Positions 26,601 through 34,128 of a stretch of 34,128 bases of DNA are shown here, one piece after another. The position numbers and the translations under genes were made by a program. The notes under the pieces are model-generated. The model ran no database searches. It was not told the origin of the DNA and saw only the letters and a list, made by a program, of their open reading frames with translations. The number at the start of each line of letters is the position of its first letter. Within the stretch, counting starts at the first letter, position 1. This stretch comes from Apostichopus californicus (Eukaryota; Echinodermata; Holothuroidea; Aspidochirotida; Stichopodidae). The stretch spans positions 1,620 to 35,747 of the forward strand of contig JAIPMN010019084.1 of assembly GCA_020650975.1 (NCBI GenBank), given 5' to 3'.

Positions 26601-29600
26601 TAGCAAAACTAGTACTTGTGTATCAGTGCTTAAAAAGCTACACAAGTGCCAGCATTTGGCATCTGAGCACTTTCAAAATCGATACCCCCTCCCCTTAGAC
26701 CCTTCCCCCAGGACAGCGATCAGTATACCCAGCACTCACAAATCCTGGGCACATCCCTGGTTTTGTATTATTTTCTCTTGTTCAACCTTTCTTTTATCTA
26801 ATTTTTATCTTACAGACTTATCCTCATGCTCTTCATATCCGGTTGTTCTCTAGCGATTTGTTCTCTACTGCCCTCTACACTTCCCATCATCCTCTTCAGT
26901 GCTCTAACAGGTTACATTCTCAGTGTGGACATATCCGGTCTTGCACACTTTGCAGTAGAGAAACTAATCAGGTTGTTAAAGAAACCAAGGAGTACCAGTT
27001 CACAGACGGTCAACGATGAGGTCGTGTTCGTCCAACACGGCAGTCACTGGGTGCTGGTGGTAGTACACCATGCGGTACTTGTGGTTTTCACAGGAGGCGT
27101 CACCGTAGCGATGTTCTATTATTCTTCTGCTTTTTCCAACACGGTCTGGCAAATCCTTGGGATCAGCATCATCGTCGCGGCTAAATTAGAGACTGTGCTT
27201 CGTCAGTGTCAGCAGGTTTACGTGTTTGGTCTCTTCCGGAATTGTCTGTATCCCAGAGATGTTAACCACAGGGAGAAATTCAAGAAGAGGAAAAGAAAAC
27301 TGAAATATATCGGGGTCTTTCATAAATTTGTCATGAACTTTGGTGAGTCCAAATAAAACTCTTTATATGTACGCTTGACATTGTAATGTTCCAAGTGGGT
27401 GGGGGGGGGGGGGGTTGTGCCTTGTGCCTTCATGATTATTGACTACTATTTTGTATTAAATATAGCACTTATAGTTTCAGATGCAGCCTAAAGGGAATGT
27501 GAACATTTCTATGCATTCGTGAGATGATCTTTCGATACACATCAACTTTCTCATTTTTCTATTTAGACCTTCAAAGTTTCAAAGACTCTCCTTTGTATGT
27601 AAACACAGATATTTTTATTTTCAATGTTTCAGCTCTTTTGATAAGAGATTTCATCACTGAGTGTAGATTTTTTTATTGGCAGCACCATTTTCTTCTAAGG
27701 TTAAAAGTAAAACCAAGCCTTAAAAATGACATTAAAATATTGCATTTGCAATGGTGCTACTATATGCTCATCTTCAACAATATGTTCAGTATCTTTGCAA
27801 AAGATATTCTTTACACCCATAGTATTTTAATTACTATTTTGCTATAACTGTGTTTGGTGTGGATAGAACAGCTAACTTTTCTAGGCTTGGGAAAGGGTTG
27901 GGAAATGAGTGGAGTGCATCACTCTTCTCCTTCTCACCCTCCCACCCCTACCCCCATCCCCACACCAATAGTCTATTTATTCCCCTGGTGAAATTGCAGA
28001 TCTTGCTGTTTACCCAATTGTTAGGCCATGGAAAACTAGATAGGGATAATTTGCATTAATTGTATTTGCTAATTATGTAGAATTAATTAATTATGTTTAA
28101 TTTATCTCTTACAGTTATGCCTGTCATAATGGTCATTTACATATCATTGGGCATCAGTGTGTCTGCAGCGACTGGTCCATCGTTTAGTCTTGCACTCGGA
28201 AGCTGTAGAGCCTTCAGATGGGTAAATAGCTTCAGAGATATTTTAATCGATTCATTTATCTGCTATCAACTGAGGTTCTCTTTGAAGTATGAGGTTACGC
28301 ATTAAACCAGCTACAGTACTTGCATTGACTCTTTTATTCTGAAATCCCACCAGAGTTTTCAAATAATGAATGAGAAGGTAGAATCAATTAACATTTGATG
28401 TTTGCAGGTGGTTAATACTAACATGAAATTTTGCCTAAAAGCTAACCGAATCAAACCTTGCTGTTACTCATTTAATAGGCATGCGAGTGACAAAGAGCTT
28501 TGCCAATTGGTGAGAGATGGGGGGTGGGTTGGGAGAGGAGGAGGGAAGGAGGGGAATGAGGTTCCAAGTGGTTTTGTATATAGAATGACCTCTATTCCAT
28601 TCTAATCAAACACATGATTTTAGACAACAGTGGGTGTGTCATAGTGTCCAATTTGTTTCCATTCAGATCTGGCATAAATGACCTCGATTCCATTCTCATC
28701 AAACATGATTTTATTATTCTAAACACATGATTTTATTTCAATGGTGGGTGTGTCATAGTGTCCAATTTGTTTCCATTCAGATCTGGCATAAATGACCTCG
28801 ATTCCATTCTAATCAAACACATGATATTAGACAACGGTCGGTGTGTCATAGTGTCCATATTGTTTCCATTCAGATCTGGCAGAGCACAAGCAACTCCCTT
28901 TTGGAAATATCTGTGGTCCATTTCGTCAACTCCGTCATTCAACCGTCGCCGACGTCGACCTGGACCTCGATGGGTCTGGGCCTCCAGTTGTTGGTGGTGG
29001 GGCTGGCAAGGGATCGTCTCTTCCAGGTTCTTCATAAGCTCTACACTTACCTGACCATTCTGGTCACCTCCTACACCGTCAAGAAGCAGCGACGTTCCTC
29101 TACCGTCCCTCTCATCGTGGTATCTGTGTTCCTATTTCCATTCGTATTTCTACTCATTCTGATTGCCAGTGTATTGTCCGCTCCCATTTTGCCTCTGTTC
29201 ACCTTACCGGTCATCCTCGTTGGGTTTCCAAGGCCGATGCGCTTCTGGCCTGGAGGGGTGGGAAACTCAGCAAGTGTCTGTAGGGACACAATCTTCTACA
29301 CGGAGATGGTACCTCAACTGGTGGCAGCGTTTCAGAAAGCACTCTCTGCAGGTAGTTTGGGTAAGTTTTTGTCTTGGTAGCTTCTTTGTGTCTTGTCCTT
29401 CTTTTCTCAAGCATACTGCATCAATTTTTCTTAAGGAAAACATGTAACCAGCTGGTAACTTAACCCTAATCATTTTATTACAATTAAAAAATTTCAGCCA
29501 TCTTATAAGTTAAGAAACCATGTAAAGGTATGTCTAGTGTGTAATTTTTGTAATATTGTGAATTTTGTAGAAAATTGTTATATTTATGACATATGATAAG

Positions 29601-32600
29601 TTGTCAATTAAACATTTTGCAGAGAATTGTTCAATTACTCAGATTGAATGAAGTGAACAATTAAACACTTTGCACAAAAATGTTGAATTGACGAGATATG
29701 ATTAGTTGTCAATTAAACATTTTGCAGAAAATTGCTCTTAACTGGAAAAAAACCTGTTGTTCAGCACAAACGGCGGGTTTATGAATGCAACCTATAGCTA
29801 ATGGACACTATCACGGCATGAATACTCTGTTTAGATTCGCTTTTCTTTTGGAGACAAAGGAAAATAACTGACGAGGTGTGAATTATGAAGCATGCTGTTG
29901 GCTCTGGTGCAGAAAATGATATAACCTGTTCTAAAGTTGATCTAAAAGATGTTAATAATTTATAAACACAAAGGTTTGATTTTGTCATATTTACTTATGT
30001 TTTCTCTCTCTCTCTTCTCATGCAGGTGCACCTCAACCAGGTTACCATTATATACTCAGGTTTCAAGACAGGATGGTATGGGTACAAATCATGGAGTGTG
30101 GCTTTGGGTATTACTCATTAAGTGTCAAAGGTATGGAACTACAGGAGACTTCTTGCCACACCGCCGAAGCGTCAGAACTGGAAGCTCAGTTTGAAGTTGC
30201 CTTTGAGAACGAGCTCGCTGGTTGTTGTTCCCTGAACCCCTATATCGCTCATACCATGACCCCGATGGACGTAATCAATTTTAAGACCTACTCTGATGCT
30301 AAGAGCACCCTCACGGGTATCATTGACTCCCCCGATACCTTGACTAGGATCAACGCGGCATTTTACAAAACCCTCCTCTGGGTTCTTGTCCGACATGTCT
30401 TAGAGAGGAAGGATTACAGTCCCAGGAAATCATCTTCCAAGTCTTTGGGAGGGAAGATACCTTTATCAGTCTCTTCCCCATCAAGATTAGATGGAGTGAA
30501 ATCGAGAACGCTGTCTGCTGCGTCTCATCAGCAAGCAGACTCAAAGAAGGTGACTCAGATTCGTGAGCCGTGCCCGAGTAAAGACAGCGGCCATCCGGAA
30601 TCGTCTCAATCGAGACCTCACAGTGTCATTTCTTACGAGCTGAAGAAGTCTTCCTCCTGGAGTAGTCTGGGAAGCTGCAGTGATGATGATGGCGGCTTAG
30701 AGATGGATAAAGTCCAACCGGAGAGAAAAGACGCCGAGAGCAGGCCGACCTCCGATGACCTGTTGTTCGATGACCTCCCAGGTACGGTCAAGGTGGAAGA
30801 CGAAGAGGAGGATCTCTTGAGGGAACTGGAGTTTGGACTTCCTGCGGTAGATAAAGGTACTCCAAAGCACGGAGGTGAAGATTCCAGAAATGTCCAGCAG
30901 AGAGGAGTAGGTATCAAACTGGCCAACTCTATCCAGTTTAAGTCACCGCACTCTTCAAGATTGAGTCTACCGTTTAAATGGCGGGAAATTCCCATCGACC
31001 CGGGGACATTACAACCCCTTCTGGGTAATTTCTCCACTGATTGGTTTAAGAGCATCCTACTCCACCTCCAGCTGGAATCAGATGGGAAGTCCTCGCAGGA
31101 GGTTGCGGATGAGATGACTTCTGATCCCGCTCTCCTAGAGATGTATTCCTACCTGACGACGGCCTGCCACTTAGTCCTCTGTGGAGACGGCTCGCTGGCG
31201 GGCAAAAATGGCCCTTGGCATGTTTACAGAGCTTATTGTGGTGACCCTCCTTGGTCTCCTCACTTGGAGTGGATGTCTGAAGATGGAGAACTCTTTTCTA
31301 TAGCAAAACAAGCTTTCAGGTAAGTGATTGTGTCTTTCTCTGAGGGCAGTCCACACTGCTATACATTTAGCAGTCTTTATTTGTTGCATTCATACTAGTC
31401 CTTTAACAGAGGTGAGGAGGAGGGGGACGGGGGGGGGGAGGGGGGTAAGGCTGCTGGTGAAGGGAAGGGTTGAGCGCCGAGTGTACTGTTTGGAACCTGA
31501 TCTAAGTTGGAGACCATCAGCTCATTGGTCGGAGCTCTGGATTAACATCACCTTTTATCAAACCTCTTTCCAAGAAGCATTCACAATAGGCAATTGGGTT
31601 CATTTTCAGTCTTTTTTCTTCTCTGAGACGACCACTTCAATGCCTCCACCACATCATGTAGCTCGGCATCTAAATGGAAATGGGTAACGGGGGGGGGGGG
31701 GTATGGGAGGTTGTTACATTTGAGAATCTGTAGATATATGGTTTGATCCAGGGCTAGAATACCTGTACCAAGATAAGCTGGCTCAAAGTACCCTTGCAAT
31801 TAAAATGAGTCCTGTGTCGTTGCTTCAAGTATGTTCAGCTGTGAGCACTGAAATCCAACATCCAGTTATACCATTAAATTTGTAGATTGCAGGCCTAGTG
31901 TGCTTGAGACTAGATCACCAACGCTTTCTGCAAAACTTCGATAAGTTTGGGAAGGGGGGTGGGGGAGAGCACCAACATTTCAGAGACTGTGCTAGACAGT
32001 ATGCTGTTTGTTTGGTGATTTCTATACATTTTACAAATGCAATGCAAATATGGTGCAGTATTTATTTTATACAGCAACAAACCTTGAATCCTGCTTTTAA
32101 AGATCATATATGACCACAAATGAAGTGGCAGATTCAGGTCTCTGGACCTCCTTTTAATAATATTTTTTATTATTATTAAGCAGTTGCTACAAGCATAATT
32201 TTGATCATTGCAAGGTACACAGTTAAAGTTTTTTCGTATGCTTCAGGTGGGTGGATACCTTACTTTTTTAGCCAATGTTTTCTAATATTCACCACTATTT
32301 TGGTAGTTATTCTGGTACATACTGATTGCTTCGAGGAATCCTGGCTCCACCACTGCACTGTGCCATGCAACCTTCGACTATAGGAAGGGGACACATCAGT
32401 GGCGGAGCTAAGGGTATTGGTCAGGGGGGGCGAAAATAGTCTGTAGGGCGCTTTCGACACTATCTAAGTGGAGCGCCACCACAGGTTGGTGCGTAGCGTA
32501 AAGAAATTTTTTGAGTAAAGATGCTCCCCTAGATCGCTGGAAATGACCGTTTCCGGGCCTGGTTAATTTGCAGATAAACGAAGAATAAATAGGTGTCATC

Positions 32601-33300
32601 GCCAAATTACACCAACAAAATGTGACAAATGTCAATAGGTAGATGAGAGCGCAATCAAAAAGTCAATAATCGCGAATAAGTCAAAAGTGGAAAAGGGCGC
32701 CAGCAGTCCATTTGAGTCCGTCAGGGGGGGCATCCGCCCCCCTGACTGTATGGACGCTCCGCCACTGGGACACATTGTATTGACTAAGCTAATTTTGTTT
32801 TGTATATTTTTTTTACGATCATTTTGTCGTCCTGCAGATCTCTCCTTTGACAATGATAATGATTTAGTAATGTATGATATGAATCAAGGGAGGATTCTTT
32901 GTGCTTTCTTTGGTCTTGGATCTATAAGTGGAAGATACAAAAGAGTAGGTGAAGCTTGTGGAATCAATCAACTAGGATTGAGTGAAACTAGTGATTATTC
33001 CCCTTGGTATATTATTGGTATATACATTGTAACAATTGTCATTGTAGATGAATGTTGTGGTCAGCCATTAATTTAATTTTAAGTCCAATACCTCTTTTCG
33101 TTCCTCTTGACAGGCTGGCATTCAAGTTGGCGTATGACCAGATCGTCCTCGGCGAAGGGGACGAGGATGACGATTTGATAACGAACCTTGAGGACTACGA
33201 GAGCAACTGGTATTTAGGGAGCGATACCGACGAGGAGTGGAAGGAAGCCATTAAAAGACAAAAACCAGAACTCTTCTCGTTAATGTTTAATCCACAAGAG
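23621..33300 (+). CDS. PCNX4: Pecanex-like protein 4, 3' end beyond window
   Basis: Coding exons: 23621-24327, 25079-25255, 26816-27342, 28115-28221, 28874-29360, 30026-31319, 33114-33300, all GT-AG and in frame; 1162 residues so far. The final part (roughly 80-90 aa by comparison with human PCNX4) lies to the right. The start is supported by an in-frame TGA upstream, an acceptor at 23508-23509, and alignment of SSYKKPFVQKRYLQTILGG with the human N-terminus. Multi-pass membrane protein: hydrophobic segments at about 40-62, 74-94, 146-165, 176-196 and 222-235, more in exons 2-5 (including LFTLPVILVGFPRP), then the Pecanex C-terminal domain with FQDRMVWVQIMECG and GMELQETSCHTAEA (about 704-717). 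Between the domain halves, exon 6 carries a Ser-rich then acidic, probably disordered stretch (about residues 800-955). Last visible exon includes LEDYESNWYLGSDTDEEWKEA. Biochemical function of PCNX4 is not well defined; Drosophila pecanex is linked to Notch signalling and the ER. Confidence 0.95.
24328..25078 (+). other. PCNX4 intron 1 (coding part)
   Basis: Lies between donor GGAG|GTAAGA and acceptor CTTTTCAG. It contains a 13-C run (24783-24795) and otherwise no recognised gene or element. Confidence 0.75.
25776..25848 (+). repeat. tRNA-like sequence (Thr-TGT-like), degraded
   Basis: In PCNX4 intron 2 the plus strand has an A-box-like TAATTCAGTTGGTAAAC, an anticodon-loop-like TTGTAAA (anticodon TGT) and a weak B box TTTTCAAATCC at suitable spacing. 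Stem pairing is poor. It is best read as a decayed SINE head or tRNA pseudogene; chance resemblance cannot be excluded. Confidence 0.35.
26021..26240 (+). repeat. Tandem repeat, 72-77 bp unit, three copies
   Basis: Three copies start with ATTGCCAAGTT at 26022, 26094 and 26171. Each continues with CTGGTTTGTCT, CCCATGAT, ATTGTACA and AATGTTCAAATCAT. Length differences come from small indels. The array directly precedes the inverted-repeat element at 26277. Confidence 0.9.
26277..26759. mobile_element. Non-autonomous DNA transposon (hAT-like ends)
   Basis: The left end CAAGGATGTGCCCA and the right end TGGGCACATCCCTG are inverted copies with one mismatch (CAGGGATGTGCCCA on the right). The 6-bp word GTTTTG abuts both ends (26271-26276 and 26760-26765), consistent with a target duplication. 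The 483-bp interior has three CCGCCCAGCACT words near its left end and no transposase. CAGGG-type termini suggest hAT, but an 8-bp duplication would be expected, so the superfamily is tentative. It sits in PCNX4 intron 2, about 50 bp before exon 3. Confidence 0.6.
27343..28114 (+). other. PCNX4 intron 3
   Basis: Lies between donor TTTG|GTGAGT and acceptor TCTTACAG. It contains a 14-G run (27401-27414) and a C-rich CCCACCCCTACCCCC tract near 27942-27962. Chance open frames are not conserved-looking. Nothing else is recognised. Confidence 0.75.
28519..28554 (+). other. G-rich tract with G-quadruplex potential
   Basis: Several G runs (28519-28524, 28526-28528, 28531-28533, 28543-28545, 28551-28554) are separated by short purine loops in PCNX4 intron 4, just upstream of the triplicated acceptor repeat. 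In pre-mRNA this could fold as a quadruplex or bind hnRNP-type factors. No experimental support is available. Confidence 0.45.
28584..28883 (+). repeat. 93-bp tandem repeat containing the exon 5 acceptor
   Basis: Three direct copies: 28584-28676 (93 bp), 28677-28790 (114 bp, with a 21-bp internal expansion) and 28791-28883 (93 bp). Each ends with the same 3' splice site, GTTTCCATTCAG, followed by ATCTGGCA. The third copy carries the acceptor that continues into the conserved PCNX4 exon 5 at 28874. The first two create acceptors with exon edges 28667 and 28781, where the frame reads ATC TGG CAT AAA TGA. Copies 1 and 3 differ at only a few positions, so the duplication is fairly recent. Confidence 0.95.
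29570..29735 (+). repeat. Tandem repeat, 52-53 bp unit, three diverged copies
   Basis: PCNX4 intron 5 has CAATTAAACATTTTGCA-like words at 29605, 29658 and 29710, spaced 53 and 52 bp, with AAAATTG-type words between. The period equals that of the BCKDHA intron 5 minisatellite, but the sequence is unrelated. Confidence 0.75.
31412..31446 (+). other. G-rich polypurine tract
   Basis: A nearly pure purine run with a 10-G block (31429-31438) sits shortly after the exon 6 donor of PCNX4 (31319/31320). A further 13-G run lies at 31689-31701. The stretch is prone to length errors and may form unusual DNA structure. No gene is present in the surrounding intron. Confidence 0.6.
32397..32767. mobile_element. 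hAT-type MITE with perfect 8-bp target duplication
   Basis: The element begins CAGTGGCGGAGC (32397-32408) and ends with its exact reverse complement GCTCCGCCACTG (32756-32767). It is flanked by the identical 8-bp sequence GGACACAT (32389-32396 and 32768-32775). An 8-bp duplication with CAGTGGCG-type termini is typical of the hAT superfamily. At 371 bp it has no transposase and must have been mobilised in trans. A C/G-rich internal palindrome (about 32720-32745) lies near the right end. The perfect flanks and termini point to a relatively recent insertion. Confidence 0.88.
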
Positions 33301-33320
33301 GTATGTGACAAGGTTTGCTT

Positions 33321-33548
33321 ATGTATGTATGTATTTTAGATCCTCCTGCAAGCAGGAACTTGTGAAGAAGCCTCATTGGCTTATCAAAGCCACAAGACCG
33401 AAGTCAATCTCTTACATTCATATTAAACCTCCATGATTATGAATTGTCAACAACTCTGTAACTGGACGACATACATTAATCTTGGAGTGACTCGAACTGG
33501 GGACCTTATGATTGGAAGGCACCGGCGTTGACCACTGAGCTAACACTT
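33321..33548 (-). mobile_element. tRNA-derived SINE (Gly-TCC-like head)
   Basis: Read on the minus strand, the head has an A box TTAGCTCAGTGGTCAACGCC, an anticodon region CCTTCCAATC (TCC, as in tRNA-Gly) and a B box AGTTCGAGTC. A non-tRNA body of about 130 bp follows, with the palindromic words TTGATAAGCCAATGAGGC and CCTGCTTGCAGG, ending in an ATAC microsatellite tail (33322-33337). This is the full architecture of a SINE. It begins only about 20 bp after the exon 7 donor of PCNX4, in antisense orientation. The partner LINE is not identified. Confidence 0.7.
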
Positions 33549-33581
33549 ATAAATAGTGGCTTTCACTAGCTGTAAGAGGTT

Positions 33582-33650
33582 GCAGAGGAAGAAGGGGACA
33601 AGAAGGGAAGGGGAGATGAAAGGAGGAGAAGGCAGGGGAAAATGGGATGA
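33582..33650 (+). other. Polypurine tract
   Basis: About 65 bases almost entirely of G and A, just after the SINE in the PCNX4 intron that runs off the window. Such tracts can form triplex DNA. Nothing else is inferred. Confidence 0.6.
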
Positions 33651-34128
33651 AGTTCAGTCTTACAGACCAAAATGTTTTAGTAGCAAAGAAGCATTCTTTA
33701 TGAAACAGAACAAAAGTTAGAAGATTATAAATATTGATTCTAGACTGTCAGCTTCCTACATGTGGAATGTGTTGTATTGTGTCACAAGGTTGATTACAGG
33801 GATAATGGTAGCATGGGAAAAGATAGGACAACTGTCAGAATAAAGTATAGAAGAGGTGATAATTACCTGAATATAATCATTTTACTTTATAGTACATAGC
33901 TGGTCACTTTTCATAACTCTAGTCTAGCTAATAGAGTTTACTGGTGCAATGTTTTGTAACCATCCAGGAAATGTTCCAACCAGAGAGTCCCAACAAGCTT
34001 AAAATTATTGGCAAAAATTTCTTATTCCTGATCAGTGCATGTATAGTAGACTAGATACCTGTCCTGTGTTAGGTCTTTTTGTTTAAATGCAAAAAAGCTG
34101 TCCAAAGACATATAAACTTTGGTTATTG
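33651..34128 (+). other. Right edge, PCNX4 intron 7 (partial)
   Basis: No further PCNX4 exon, gene, RNA or transposon is recognised up to the window end. The C-terminal pecanex exon or exons must lie further right. Confidence 0.6.

Larger units (their letters stand above)
31320..33113 (+). other. PCNX4 intron 6
   Basis: Intron of 1794 bp between donor TCAG|GTAAGT and acceptor TTGACAG, containing G-rich tracts and a complete hAT-type MITE. Human PCNX4 runs straight from AFR to the next exon's sequence, so no coding exon is missing here. A chance open frame on the plus strand (32687-33076) crosses the MITE end and is not similar to pecanex. Confidence 0.75.

Noticed and set aside
30633-31055. 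140-codon minus-strand frame opposite PCNX4 exon 6
   Set aside because: It is an antisense shadow of a Ser/Glu-rich coding exon, where codon bias keeps the opposite frame open.
32687-33076. 129-codon plus-strand open frame in PCNX4 intron 6, with a CCTGCAG acceptor-like site near 32837
   Set aside because: It starts inside the MITE, has no similarity to pecanex, and splicing exon 6 to that acceptor would meet a stop at once. The flanking exons join directly to match the family.

Overview
The window is AT-rich animal DNA carrying three intron-rich protein genes. Every coding junction reported is GT-AG and keeps the reading frame. The proteins are typical deuterostome orthologues. The setting (poly-G/C tracts, tRNA-derived SINEs, short non-autonomous DNA transposons, many minisatellites in introns) suggests a marine invertebrate deuterostome, most likely an echinoderm. 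That placement is an inference. No bacterial genes, CRISPR array, rRNA or intact retroelement was seen.

Layout. (1) 820-9940, plus strand: a complete 10-exon BCKDHA gene for the mitochondrial branched-chain 2-oxoacid dehydrogenase E1 alpha subunit (448 aa). Its thiamine-diphosphate, potassium and phosphorylation-loop residues fall at the same precursor numbers as in human. (2) 9941-13910: convergent tail-to-tail spacer with probable 3' UTRs and no recognisable gene. (3) 13911-19485, minus strand: a complete RAD51 recombinase gene, nine coding exons and 338 aa, with a probable non-coding first exon ending at 19751. (4) About 19830-20290: probable head-to-head promoter shared with the next gene, with an E2F-like site. 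(5) 23621 to beyond the right edge, plus strand: PCNX4 (pecanex-like 4), a multi-pass membrane protein. Seven coding exons are visible (1162 aa) and the C-terminal end lies outside the window.

The three genes serve unrelated jobs (amino-acid catabolism, homologous recombination, a membrane protein of uncertain role), so this is a linkage group and not a pathway cluster. The accessory content is intronic: four inverted-repeat elements that look like MITEs (one with a perfect 8-bp target duplication), three tRNA-like sequences (one a nearly complete SINE), and several minisatellites.

The most unusual feature is in PCNX4 intron 4. A 93-bp unit containing the 3' splice site and the first bases of the next exon is present in three tandem copies. 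This creates two upstream decoy acceptors, each leading to a stop within five codons. A possible unassigned exon on the minus strand at 22246-22383 is the best candidate for something not yet described.
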